A stretch of DNA of 64,000 nt from positions 155,634 through 219,633 of the forward strand of contig DAITQM010000001.1 in assembly GCA_036832975.1 (NCBI GenBank). Direction: 5' to 3'. Every line of letters starts with the position of its first letter. Position 1 is the first letter of the stretch. A program made the position numbers and the translations under genes. This DNA is from DAITQM01 sp036832975 (GTDB taxonomy: Bacteria > Pseudomonadota > Gammaproteobacteria > Xanthomonadales > Wenzhouxiangellaceae). This document shows, piece by piece, positions 20,465-28,961 of this stretch. Below the pieces are notes generated by a model. The model ran no database searches and was not told the origin of the DNA. It saw nothing but the letters and a program-made list of their open reading frames with translations.

Positions 20465-20623
20465 TATCAGGTTGTTGAAAAACGCCATCCTGGCGTTTTT
20501 CAACGTCGCTTGCGAAAGGCGCGACTTTCGCTGCGCTCCCGAAATCAGCCGCTAAGGAGCGCCTGATTTCGCCGGGCCATCCGTGGCCCGGATTAGCAGG
20601 CTGTTTTTCAACAGCCTGCTATA
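20465..20623. repeat. ~155 bp multi-hairpin repeat, copy B
   Basis: It matches copy A (13906-14059) base for base over the central part and in the same orientation to the operon. The terminal hairpin differs by a compensating pair: TAGCAGG/CCTGCTA here against TAACAGG/CCTGTTA in copy A, so pairing is kept. It lies between tRNA-fMet and rimP and would be part of the operon's leader transcript. Confidence 0.9.
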
Positions 20624-20666
20624 TTGGCTACACCGGCGAAATATCGTTTTCCGCCTGCCCATAAAG

Positions 20667-20699
20667 CAAAACCCCGCAGCCTGACGGTCCACGGGGTTT
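20667..20699 (-). terminator. Rho-independent terminator after the tRNA region
   Basis: Read on the minus strand, AAACCCCG and CGGGGTTTT form an 8 bp stem around an approximately 15-base loop and are followed by a T-rich tract. It would end transcription from the tRNA-fMet promoter before repeat copy B and rimP, fully or in part. Confidence 0.65.
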
Positions 20700-20825
20700 C
20701 ATGCGCCCCATATTAAAACGGGGCCGCCCGAAACGGAAGCAACGCATGCAACCAAACTGACGGGCGTTGTCTCAAACCTGTTCCGGCGCAGCGACTGAAA
20801 CCGCACCGAAATTCCGAACCAGGCA

Positions 20826-20927
20826 CCAGGGGCAGGATTTGAACCTGCGACCTTCGGCCACCCAAATAACATTCCGAGCCCGACGAGCGCGCGCCAGCGC
20901 GCCGGGCTCATAACCCGAAGGTCCAGG
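20826..20927 (-). pseudogene. Broken, rearranged copy of the initiator tRNA gene
   Basis: On the minus strand, GAAGGTCGCAGGTTCAAATC plus CTGCCCC (the variable and T-arm of tRNA-fMet) occurs at about 20829-20856, and CTCGTCGGGCTC (part of the D/anticodon region) at 20876-20887. An unrelated stretch of about 20 bases replaces the rest of the anticodon loop. A further anticodon-arm piece (CGGGCTCATAACCCGAAGGTC) lies on the plus strand at 20902-20922, inverted relative to the others. No acceptor stem or CCA end is present, so this is not a working tRNA. The intact gene is just upstream at 20960-21036. Confidence 0.7.
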
Positions 20928-20959
20928 CACGCCAGAGAACCTTCGAGTCGTTTGAAAGC

Positions 20960-21036
20960 TGGTAGCGGGGGCAGGATTTGAACCTGCGACCTTCGGGTTA
21001 TGAGCCCGACGAGCTGCCAGACTGCTCCACCCCGCA
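20960..21036 (-). tRNA. metY: Initiator tRNA-fMet (anticodon CAT)
   Basis: The 77-nt gene reads TGCGGGGTGGAGCAGTC at the 5' end, has anticodon arm CGGGCTCATAACCCG with the three G-C pairs of initiator tRNAs, T-arm GCAGGTTCAAATCCTGC and an encoded CCA. Position 1 (T) and position 72 (T) do not pair, which keeps the mismatch typical of initiators. Its place upstream of rimP-nusA-infB matches metY in E. coli. Confidence 0.95.
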
Positions 21037-21100
21037 ACAGGCAAACCAGAATTATAACCGACTACGCGACGCGATGCAAAATCCACTCTCAACCGGGGCA

Positions 21101-22174
21101 TCAACCAGACCGTCGATCCGGGCACCCGCCGGCGGCCAGCGCCCGGTAAAGATAAGGCAGGGAATGATCGAGCCGCCAATCCAGATCGCGATGACCGCCG
21201 CTAAACGTTTCATAAGTATGGGCGATGCCAGCCGCGGTCAACTGCTGGTGCAACTGGCGGAGGCCGAACTGGATGTGGTACTCATCGCGCTCGCCGGCAT
21301 CGAGCCACAGCCCGGCGAGGTGGCCCAGGTGGCGGCTGGATTCCCGGCAGAAGTGCAGCGGGTCGAAGGCCGCCCACCGCGCCCAGGCGGCGGGATCGAG
21401 TTCGCAGGTATCGAGCGTGAACGGCAGGCGCAACCGTTCCGGCACCGCTGGATCCGGATCGTAACTGGCCGCCAGGCACAGCACCATCAACGCCCGCCAG
21501 TCATCGCTTCCGACTTCGCGCCGCCGCCAGAATTCGGCAACGAAGCCGATGAGATCGCCGGCATAGGGGGCCAGCACCCGGCAGGCGATCGGAAATTCGG
21601 GGAAATAAACCCGATCGAAACCGCAATCCGGGGCATGGGCGGCCACCGCACCCCACACCCCCGGCCGCCGGCAGACGAGAGACAATGCCCCGTAGCCGCC
21701 CGACGACTTGCCGAACACGGCCCGTCCCCGTGCTTCCTTGATGGTTCGAAACTCGGTATCGACCAGCGGCACCAGTTCATCGACCAGGTACGCGGCATAA
21801 CGCCCTAAAGCCGGCGAATCGACATACTGGTTGCCGCCCAGACTGGTGTAGCAATCGGGCATCGCGCAGATCACAGGTCCGATCGCGCCCTCGGCGTGCA
21901 GACGATCGAGGCGTTGCGGCAGGTTCTCACCGCGTTGCCGCCAGGCCGAGTGTGCCGGGCCGGCGCTGGTGTAGGCGGCGAGATCCCAAAACACCGGATA
22001 ACGCTCCGCCGCAGCAGAATAACCGGGCGGCAGATAGACATGCAGCAGGCGCCGGGTCGGGTCGCCCCACGGATTGCCGGCCAGCACGGCCGAATCGAAT
22101 TCGACCGTGACAACCCGACCGGCGGGCGACGCCGGCGGCGGGCGGACCGGCAGACGTTCCTGCCCGCCGCTCAC
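21101..22174 (-). CDS. Putative esterase (alpha/beta hydrolase, esterase D-like)
   Basis: This 357-residue hydrolase has the nucleophile elbow GKSSGGYGA (Ser157), a preceding PVFWDLAAYTSAG strand and oxyanion region, and a C-terminal SGGHRDLDW that should supply the catalytic His. It fits the putative esterase family (Esterase D/S-formylglutathione hydrolase-like, also called enterochelin esterase-like). No signal peptide is seen. GTG is the start, overlapping the upstream dehydratase stop (GTGA). It is the last gene of a long minus-strand run; a role in surface polysaccharide deacylation is possible but unproven. Confidence 0.82.
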   Translation of the reverse strand: MSGGQERLPVRPPPASPAGRVVTVEFDSAVLAGNPWGDPTRRLLHVYLPPGYSAAAERYPVFWDLAAYTSAGPAHSAWRQRGENLPQRLDRLHAEGAIGPVICAMPDCYTSLGGNQYVDSPALGRYAAYLVDELVPLVDTEFRTIKEARGRAVFGKSSGGYGALSLVCRRPGVWGAVAAHAPDCGFDRVYFPEFPIACRVLAPYAGDLIGFVAEFWRRREVGSDDWRALMVLCLAASYDPDPAVPERLRLPFTLDTCELDPAAWARWAAFDPLHFCRESSRHLGHLAGLWLDAGERDEYHIQFGLRQLHQQLTAAGIAHTYETFSGGHRDLDWRLDHSLPYLYRALAAGGCPDRRSG

Positions 22175-24102
22175 GGCGGCTCCGGGTTGTGCGCTGCGCC
22201 GCCCTCGCCGGCCGGCGGCCAGGCGATCCGCGCGGTGCCCATCAAAGCACCGAATGCACAGGCCAATGCCGGGTCGTCGCCGTCCAGCGCTGCCGCCAAG
22301 CTTTCGACGGCAGCGGTGAACGCCGTCCAGTCGAGCGGTTCATGGCGGGCGCGGAGAATTTTAGGATGCCCGGTGGGCTTGAGGCGCTCGTTCTCGTGGA
22401 ACAGCTCTTCGCTGAGCTTTTCTCCGGCCCTGAGCCCAGTAAAAACGATCGGAATGTCGCGTTCCGGCTCCTTGCCGGCGAGGCGGATGAGCTGGTGGGC
22501 GATGGTCAGGATACGCACCGGTTCACCCATATCCAACACCAGGATATCGCTGTTTTCGCCGATCACTGTGGCCTGTAAGATCAATTGCGCCGCTTCCGGT
22601 ATGGTCATGAAATAGCGTTCGATCTGCGGGTCGGTCACGGTCACCGGGCCGCCGGCGGCGATCTGCTGCTGGAACAGCGGCACCACACTACCGCTCGAAT
22701 TCAGCACGTTGCCGAAGCGAACGGTGACGAACCGGGTTGCGGTGCGCTGGCCCAACCCTTCACAGTACAGTTCGGCGGCGCGTTTGGTCGCCCCCATCAC
22801 ATTGCGCGGGCGGACCGCTTTGTCGGTCGAAATCAGGACGAAACACGGGACACCAGCGGCGGCCGCGGCCTCGGCCAGCACTCGGGTGGCGAGTAGATTG
22901 TTGCGGACCGCGGCCCGCATCTGCGCCTGCAACAACGGCAGGTGCTTGTAGGCCGCGGCGTGGAAGATGATATCCGGCCGCTCAGCGGCGAGCAGCGCCT
23001 GCATGGCCTTCGGGTCGCCGGCGTCGCCGAGCACGTAACGCACCGCCGCGGACGGTGCGCCGCCGCGCATGTCGCGCTGGATATTGAACAGGTTGTATTC
23101 GTTGCGCTCGACGATGATCAGTTTCGCCGGCCCCAAGCGCTGGATCTGCCGGGCCAATTCCGCCCCGATCGACCCGCCGCCGCCGGTGACCAGTACCTTG
23201 CTGCCGTGCACGGTGCGCCGGATCGCCTGCCAGTCGAGTTCGACCGGCGTCCGGCCGAGCAAATCTTCGATCCTGACCGGTTTCAACTCGTCCCACCTCA
23301 CCCCCTGCTGCCGCTCGCGCAGGCTGGGCATGGTCTGGAATGCGATCCCGCTGTCCTCGCAGATGCCGACGACACGCTGCATCTGCGCCTCGTCGAGCGA
23401 CGGCATCGCAATGATCGCGACCTCGGCCGCCGTTTCGACGGCAACCCGCGGTAACTGGTCAACCGTACCGAGCACCGGGATGCCGTGGATCCGGGCGCCA
23501 CGCAAGGCCGGAGCGTCGTCGAGAAAACCGACCACGCGGTAACGGCCCGCCGGTTTGAGTTCGCGCGCCAGCATCACGCCGCTGTGCCCGGCGCCGAGTA
23601 GTAATGTGCGCCGGGAGGCGTCGCCGGTGCGCCGCCCGGAGCTGTAATCCTTCCAACTGCGATAGAGCAAACGCGGTGCCCCGAGCAACAGCACCAGGGC
23701 CAGCGGATAGATCAGCAGCAAACGGGGTTGCAGCAGAGCCGACCCTGGGAACCACAGCCACAATCCAACGGCCACCAGCAATGTGCCCACCAGGGCGCCG
23801 CGCACCAGGTTCCATAAATCTGGCAGACTGGCAAAACGCCACAGACCGCGATAAAGACCGGTGATCCAGAACACCGCGCCCTGCACTCCGATCACCAGGG
23901 GTAGTTCGCTGAGGAACAGCGCCGAGAGCGGCAAATCGAATCCTTGGCGTCCCGGAGTGGCGATCGCCCGCGCCGCGAGCCAGCCGCCCCAGATCATCAC
24001 CAGGTCGTGGACGACCACTCCCCAGCGGGGGTGGACGAGCCGGCGCAGCCACGCCCGGCCGGCGCGCGCCGGCGTTGCCGTTTTACCGACGCCGTCAACC
24101 AT
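22171..24102 (-). CDS. WbpM/CapD-like nucleotide-sugar 4,6-dehydratase, membrane-bound
   Basis: This 643-residue enzyme has about four N-terminal membrane helices, a first Rossmann-like part (LLLGAGHSGVMLARELK at 167-183) and the catalytic SDR domain beginning at VTGGGGSIGAELARQ (305-319). The active-site region STDKAVRPRNVMGATKRAAE carries Met-x-x-x-Lys instead of the usual Tyr-x-x-x-Lys, as in WbpM, FlaA1 and CapD relatives. Such enzymes act on UDP-GlcNAc to make deoxy sugars for O-antigen or capsule. It overlaps the upstream glycosyltransferase by 8 bases and is coupled to the esterase. Confidence 0.93.
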   Translation of the reverse strand: MVDGVGKTATPARAGRAWLRRLVHPRWGVVVHDLVMIWGGWLAARAIATPGRQGFDLPLSALFLSELPLVIGVQGAVFWITGLYRGLWRFASLPDLWNLVRGALVGTLLVAVGLWLWFPGSALLQPRLLLIYPLALVLLLGAPRLLYRSWKDYSSGRRTGDASRRTLLLGAGHSGVMLARELKPAGRYRVVGFLDDAPALRGARIHGIPVLGTVDQLPRVAVETAAEVAIIAMPSLDEAQMQRVVGICEDSGIAFQTMPSLRERQQGVRWDELKPVRIEDLLGRTPVELDWQAIRRTVHGSKVLVTGGGGSIGAELARQIQRLGPAKLIIVERNEYNLFNIQRDMRGGAPSAAVRYVLGDAGDPKAMQALLAAERPDIIFHAAAYKHLPLLQAQMRAAVRNNLLATRVLAEAAAAAGVPCFVLISTDKAVRPRNVMGATKRAAELYCEGLGQRTATRFVTVRFGNVLNSSGSVVPLFQQQIAAGGPVTVTDPQIERYFMTIPEAAQLILQATVIGENSDILVLDMGEPVRILTIAHQLIRLAGKEPERDIPIVFTGLRAGEKLSEELFHENERLKPTGHPKILRARHEPLDWTAFTAAVESLAAALDGDDPALACAFGALMGTARIAWPPAGEGGAAHNPEPP

Positions 24103-25090
24103 CGGTCACGATCGGTAAACGACGCACGGCCACCATCCACAGCGCGGCGAGCAGACTGGCAGCACCAAGGAATATCGCAACGGTGTACTGCGGCCGGGCG
24201 TTCGCGAGTACGGCGAGCGGTAAAAGTAAAACAACGTTGAGGGCCATCAAAAAGAACCAGACCGCGGTATGCGAAAAGCCATGTTGCAACAAACGCTGAT
24301 ACAAATGCTCGCGATGGGATGCGGACCAGTCGGCGCGCCGGGCCAACCGCAGCAACAGCGTCATTCCCGTATCGACCGCGAAGCCCAAGGTCAAGAGCAG
24401 CACTGCCAAACCGCCGGGCCAGCCGGCAAGCAGCACCAGGTACGCTGCCTGTAAGCCGAAAGCCAGGCTCGCGACATCGCCCATGAAAACCCGCGGCCGG
24501 GGAAAGTTCCAGGGAAGAAAGCCCAGCGCCGCGGCCGCCATCACGCCTCCGGCAGCCGCCACCGCTGTTTCCGGCGGCCAGAGCAACAGGCACGCGGCAC
24601 CGACAAAAAGGGCTTCACCCGCCGCGAGGCCGTGGCTGCCGTCCATGAAATTCCACGCATTGATCAGACCGACAGCCAATACCGGCGACGCCAAGGCCAA
24701 TATCACAGCGAACACGCCGGGGAGCGTTGCCGGCCAGGACAGCACCGAGTACCCCCACCAGGAAAACAGCAACAGCAGCACGGCGGCGGCTTGGATGGCC
24801 AGACGCAGCACGGCGGACAACGGGCGATGGTCGTCGATCCAGCCGACAAGCCCAACGATCAACAAGGCCGCCGCCGCGGGCACGGCACTGATCGCCGGTG
24901 ACAGCACGAACCAACCGGCGATCAGCGCCAGGGTCGCGACGACGCCGCCACCGCGCGGAATCGCGCCTTCATGACTGCGGCGCGGACCGGCGACGTCGAA
25001 CAAACCGCGGTGCGCGGCATAGGTCATCGCCAGCGGCGTCAGCGCCGCCACGGCTGCCGCGATGAGGGCAAAGACCAGCGAAACCGGCAT
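24095..25090 (-). CDS. Glycosyltransferase family 4, WecA/WbpL-like polyprenyl-phosphate sugar-1-P transferase
   Basis: This 331-residue protein has about ten membrane helices and the GT4 motifs: GWIDDHRPL (Asp86-Asp87), NAWNFMDGSHGLA (145-157), PRPRVFMGDVASLAFG and the cytosolic HREHLYQRLLQHGFSH. It starts O-antigen or glycan synthesis by moving a sugar-1-phosphate onto undecaprenyl phosphate. Its neighbour is the WbpM-like dehydratase, as wbpL and wbpM are in Pseudomonas aeruginosa. It starts 2 bases after the lapB stop. Confidence 0.92.
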   Translation of the reverse strand: MPVSLVFALIAAAVAALTPLAMTYAAHRGLFDVAGPRRSHEGAIPRGGGVVATLALIAGWFVLSPAISAVPAAAALLIVGLVGWIDDHRPLSAVLRLAIQAAAVLLLLFSWWGYSVLSWPATLPGVFAVILALASPVLAVGLINAWNFMDGSHGLAAGEALFVGAACLLLWPPETAVAAAGGVMAAAALGFLPWNFPRPRVFMGDVASLAFGLQAAYLVLLAGWPGGLAVLLLTLGFAVDTGMTLLLRLARRADWSASHREHLYQRLLQHGFSHTAVWFFLMALNVVLLLPLAVLANARPQYTVAIFLGAASLLAALWMVAVRRLPIVTDG

Positions 25091-25092
25091 GC

Positions 25093-26265
25093 TCAGAGCT
25101 CACCGTCCGCGACGGCCGGATGCGTCGTATCCCAGTGTTTGCAGCTCGGGCATTGCCAGTGGTGCGTCTTCCCGCCATAGCCGCACTGGGTGCAGCGGAA
25201 GCGAGGTTGGGCGTTCAGCAGTGCCAGCGCAGCGGCGGCGATCAGCGGCCGCAACTCATCGCCGTGGGCGCTGAAATGGCCCTGATCGGCCAGATTGAAA
25301 TACGCGCTGAACAAATCGAGGCTGGGCTGTTTGTGCAATTGCTCGAGCAGCAACTGCGCCGCAGCAGAGCGCTGCCGGCGTTCGACCAGCAAATGGGCCA
25401 GCCTGATCGCCACTGTCGGGTCCAACGCCTGGGGCACCCAACGGCGCAATTCGTCAACCGGATCCGCCGCTCCGGCGGCACAGGCCACGCCCAGCGGATC
25501 CAACAGGATGCCGATTTCGGCCGGATTGCGGCTGGCAGCCTGGCGCAATAGGTCGAGCGCCGCCGCCGGTTCGCCCTCAGCCAGGTGGAGTTGTATGCGC
25601 AGCAGGTGGGCCCGCAGACAATCCGGGTCGTAGTGCAGCGCCCGCTCGATCTGGCGGCCGGCGCCGGCCGTGTCCCGCTCCGCTAAGCGCAATTCGGCCA
25701 ATTCACAGTAATAATGCGTCAGCGGCAACTGATCGCCGGCGGCGCAGTCGTGCAACAGGCGCTCGGCGGTTTCGATGGCGCGCGGCCAATCGCGTTCCTG
25801 CTCATAGATTTCGAGCAGACGCTCGAGCGCATCGCGGGTCATCGCCTCGTGGGTCGCAAGCTCACGATATAAATCCTCGGCCCGATCGAGCAGTCCCGAG
25901 CGCCGATAGTCCTCGGCCAACTCGCCGAGGGCGTGCAAGCGCTCGTCCGGGGTCAATGTCTCACGCTGCATGACGTTCTCATGGCAGCGGATTGCATGCT
26001 CCACTTCGCCGCGGCGGCGAAACAGGCTGCCCAGAGCGAGGTGGGTCTCGATGGTATCGTGATTGACTTCAGCCAGTTCGAGAAAGACCTCGAGCGCCTT
26101 GTCCGGCTGTTCGTTGAGCAGATAATTGAGACCGCGGAAATAATGACTGCCGAATTCGGGGCCGCGTTGCGCCCGGCGCAATACCCACAAGCGCCAGCCG
26201 AGCACGGCGGCGAGGGCCGCCAGGGCGATCGTCAAAAGCGGTTGTAACGCCGCGCCGTCAGGCAT
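25093..26265 (-). CDS. lapB: LapB (YciM) LPS assembly regulator
   Basis: With the ATG at 26263-26265 the protein has 390 residues: one N-terminal membrane helix (LLTIALAALAAVLGWRLWVL), about nine TPR repeats, and a C-terminal rubredoxin-type zinc site, CTQCGYGGKTHHWQCPSC. LapB controls lipid A synthesis by directing FtsH to LpxC. The open frame continues 86 codons upstream through lapA, but that extension is low-complexity shadow. It follows lapA by 19 bases. Confidence 0.95.
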   Translation of the reverse strand: MPDGAALQPLLTIALAALAAVLGWRLWVLRRAQRGPEFGSHYFRGLNYLLNEQPDKALEVFLELAEVNHDTIETHLALGSLFRRRGEVEHAIRCHENVMQRETLTPDERLHALGELAEDYRRSGLLDRAEDLYRELATHEAMTRDALERLLEIYEQERDWPRAIETAERLLHDCAAGDQLPLTHYYCELAELRLAERDTAGAGRQIERALHYDPDCLRAHLLRIQLHLAEGEPAAALDLLRQAASRNPAEIGILLDPLGVACAAGAADPVDELRRWVPQALDPTVAIRLAHLLVERRQRSAAAQLLLEQLHKQPSLDLFSAYFNLADQGHFSAHGDELRPLIAAAALALLNAQPRFRCTQCGYGGKTHHWQCPSCKHWDTTHPAVADGEL

Positions 26266-26284
26266 GGCCGGCCTCGATACCGCA

Positions 26285-26554
26285 TCAATCTCGGGCCGGC
26301 GAAGTGCGCGGCTTATCGCTCTGTGCCGTGCCGTCGGCGATAGGTGACGACCGGTGGCGGGCCGCCGACAACAGGCCCCATAACAGTCCGCCCAGCAGAC
26401 CACAGGCAAAAGCGCCGAGCAAGACCACCCCGAGACGGGATTCGAAACGGAGCCAGACGAGATCAACGGTGACCACAGCGTCGTTGAGATAACCGACCAC
26501 GCCGCCGGCCACCACCGCGGCAAGCGCCAGCAGACGACTGCTCCAGGACTTCAT
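26285..26554 (-). CDS. lapA: LapA (YciS) small membrane protein
   Basis: This 89-residue protein has two helices (LLALAAVVAGGVVGYLNDA and VVLLGAFACGLLGGLLWGLL) and a basic tail, the lipopolysaccharide assembly protein A layout. The conserved pattern VDLVWLRFESRLGVVLLGAF fits the family. The open frame runs 89 codons further upstream into ihfB, which is rejected. It is paired with lapB as in other gammaproteobacteria. Confidence 0.9.
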   Translation of the reverse strand: MKSWSSRLLALAAVVAGGVVGYLNDAVVTVDLVWLRFESRLGVVLLGAFACGLLGGLLWGLLSAARHRSSPIADGTAQSDKPRTSPARD

Positions 26555-26594
26555 AGCGTACCGCGCCGCACTGCCGCCGTCGGAGATATGATGT

Positions 26595-26894
26595 TCACGA
26601 CCGACCGTCGTTGACGAGTTGGCGGACGGTTTTGCCGGGCTTGAAATGCGGCACATGCTTGCCGGGCAGCGCCACCACTTCCCCGGTTCGCGGATTGCGG
26701 CCGATCCGCGGCCGGCGATAATGCAAGGCAAAACTACCGAATCCCCGAATTTCGATACGATCCCCTTCGGCCAGCGCCTGCGCCATGCTTTCAAGCATGA
26801 CGCGCACCGCCAACTCGACATCGCCCAGATCGAGATGACCCAGGCGCACCGCGAGATGCTGAATCAGATCGGATTTGTTCATCGGCTGTGCCAT
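26595..26894 (-). CDS. ihfB: Integration host factor subunit beta
   Basis: This 99-residue DNA-bending protein has the HU/IHF pattern: KSDLIQHLAVRLGHL, GDRIEIRGFGSFALHYR, then GRNPRTGEVVALPGKHVPHF with the intercalating Pro on the beta arm. IHF-beta is usual downstream of rpsA. GGAG lies 7 bases before the ATG at 26892-26894; a second in-frame ATG four codons later is possible. It is 194 bases downstream of rpsA. Confidence 0.96.
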   Translation of the reverse strand: MAQPMNKSDLIQHLAVRLGHLDLGDVELAVRVMLESMAQALAEGDRIEIRGFGSFALHYRRPRIGRNPRTGEVVALPGKHVPHFKPGKTVRQLVNDGRS

Positions 26895-27088
26895 GTCATC
26901 GCTCCGCGCGAGGGGGCGCCAAGCACGCGCCCGTTATCGATTTATCACAAAGCCTCAAGTTCTCCCCTTGCCATGACAGAATCTCGCGATCTGCAGGGGT
27001 GCTGCGAATGGATCAGACGAATCGGTCGTCTGTCCTCAGCCCCGGCGCCGAGCGGCAACCCGCCCGGCCGGCCGGGCGGATCGTCGTT

Positions 27089-28762
27089 TCAGCTTTTTTG
27101 TTCCAATTGTTCACGAAGCAAATCGCCGAGTTTGGCGCCGCCGGCCTCGGCCGCTTCGCGGTAATCGTCGATCGCTTCGGCCAATTCGTCATTGAGGCGC
27201 GCCCGGATCGAGAGATTCAGGGCCCGGGTCTTGCGGTCGAGGGAGACGAATTTGGCTTCGACCGGGTCACCGGCGGCCAGCGCCTTGGTCGCATCGTCGA
27301 CTTTTTCTTTGGCGATCTCGGAAGCCTTGATATACCCTTCGATGCCCTCGCCCAGATCGATCACCGCCCCTTTGGGGTCGACCGATTTGACCGTGCCTTT
27401 CAGCACCGAACCGCGCGGGTGCGCCGCCATGAACACGGCGAACGGATCCTGCTCGATCTGCTTGATGCCGAGCGAGATGCGCTCGCGTTCGGGATCGATC
27501 GCCAGCACCATGGCCTCGACTTCCTCGCCCTTGCGGTAATTGCGCACCGCCTCCTCGCCGCTTTGCAGCCAGGAGATGTCGGACAGGTGAACGAGACCGT
27601 CGATACCGCCGTCGAGACCGATGAAGATACCGAAATCGGTGATCGACTTGATCTGGCCGCGCACCAAGTCGCCCTTGGCGTGGCTGGCGGCGAACGCGTC
27701 CCACGGGTTCGGCTGGCACTGCTTCATGCCCAAAGAGATGCGCCGGCGGTCTTCATCGACCTCGAGAATCATGACCTCGACCTCGTCGCCGATATGAACC
27801 ACCTTGGCCGGATTGACGTTCTTGTTGGTCCAGTCCATTTCCGAAACGTGAACCAGGCCCTCGACGCCGCCTTCGATTTCGACAAAACAGCCGTAATCGG
27901 TGATGTTCGTCACTTTGCCGAAAATCCGGGCGCCCGGCGGGTAACGGCGCGCCAGATCCTGCCACGGATCTTCACCGAGTTGCTTGAGGCCGAGGGAAAC
28001 CCGCATCCGCTCGCGGTCGAACCGCAGCACTCTGACTTCCAATTCGTCCCCGACTTCGACCACCTCCGAGGGGTGGCGGACCCGCTTCCAGGCCATGTCG
28101 GTGATGTGCAGCAGGCCGTCGATGCCGCCGAGGTCGAGGAACGCGCCGTAATCGGTGAGGTTCTTGACCACCCCTTTGAGCACCGCGCCCTCCTGCAGGC
28201 GTTCGAGCAGCGTTTCGCGTTCGGCGCTGAATTCGGATTCGACAACGGCACGGCGCGAAACGACGAGGTTGTTGCGCTTGCTGTCGAGTTTGATGATCTT
28301 GAATTCGAGGTCCTTGCCCTCGAGGTAGGCCGAATCGCGTACCGGCCGGACATCGACCAAGGAACCGGGGAGGAAGGCCCGGATGCCGTCGATATCGACA
28401 GTGAAACCGCCCTTGACTTTGCCGCTGATTTTGCCGCCGACGACCCAATCTTTTTCCATCGCTTCGGCGAGCTTATCCCAGACGCGGGCGCGCTTGGCTT
28501 TCTCGCGCGACAGCCGTGTTTCGCCGAAGCCGTCTTCGATCGCGTCGAGCAACAACTCGACCTCGTCGCCGACCTTGACTTCGAGTTCGCCGTCAAAATT
28601 ACGGAATTGCTGGATGGGGACAACGCCTTCGGTCTTCAGGCCGGCGTTGACGATGACCATATCGGAACGGATTTCCATCACCTGGCCGGTGATGATGGCG
28701 CCGGGTTTCAGTTTGGTCGCGGCGATGGATTGTTCGAACAGTTCGGCAAATGATTCAGTCAT
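27089..28762 (-). CDS. rpsA: 30S ribosomal protein S1
   Basis: This 557-residue protein has six S1 domains in tandem, seen as repeated G-x-[VI]-x-x-[IL]-x-x-[FY]-G blocks (for example GVVKNLTDYGAFLDLGGIDG and GKVTNITDYGCFVEIEGGVE). It anchors mRNA on the 30S subunit. I start at MTESFAELFEQS; the open frame continues 75 codons upstream without family similarity. The cmk-rpsA-ihfB order is conserved in gammaproteobacteria. Confidence 0.98.
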   Translation of the reverse strand: MTESFAELFEQSIAATKLKPGAIITGQVMEIRSDMVIVNAGLKTEGVVPIQQFRNFDGELEVKVGDEVELLLDAIEDGFGETRLSREKAKRARVWDKLAEAMEKDWVVGGKISGKVKGGFTVDIDGIRAFLPGSLVDVRPVRDSAYLEGKDLEFKIIKLDSKRNNLVVSRRAVVESEFSAERETLLERLQEGAVLKGVVKNLTDYGAFLDLGGIDGLLHITDMAWKRVRHPSEVVEVGDELEVRVLRFDRERMRVSLGLKQLGEDPWQDLARRYPPGARIFGKVTNITDYGCFVEIEGGVEGLVHVSEMDWTNKNVNPAKVVHIGDEVEVMILEVDEDRRRISLGMKQCQPNPWDAFAASHAKGDLVRGQIKSITDFGIFIGLDGGIDGLVHLSDISWLQSGEEAVRNYRKGEEVEAMVLAIDPERERISLGIKQIEQDPFAVFMAAHPRGSVLKGTVKSVDPKGAVIDLGEGIEGYIKASEIAKEKVDDATKALAAGDPVEAKFVSLDRKTRALNLSIRARLNDELAEAIDDYREAAEAGGAKLGDLLREQLEQKS

Positions 28763-28961
28763 TGAGTGGTCCACATGGAGCATACGGGCTCCGCCTCTTG
28801 TAGGTAAATGCCGGCAACAAATGCCGGGTTGGTTGACGTACAAAACCGCACCCGGCCAGGCCGGGGCGCCCATGGTCACACAGCATTTAGCCGGTGACCC
28901 GTTGATGGCATACAGGCCGGCCGCCGCGGCCTGCAAAACCGCAGCGCGACGCCGGAGATTC

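Noticed and set aside
13906..20623. The ~155 bp repeats as insertion sequences
   Set aside because: No open frame or transposase; they are hairpin-rich non-coding elements, more like REP/MITE units.
20826..20927. Second functional tRNA next to tRNA-fMet
   Set aside because: T-arm and anticodon pieces are present, but there is no acceptor stem, no CCA and a foreign insert in the anticodon loop.
26266..26523. N-terminal extension of lapB
   Set aside because: Overlaps lapA on the same strand and has no family similarity; LapB begins with the membrane helix after the ATG at 26265.
26888..28753. 621-residue open frame on the plus strand
   Set aside because: Antisense shadow of rpsA; repeats in it mirror the S1 domains.
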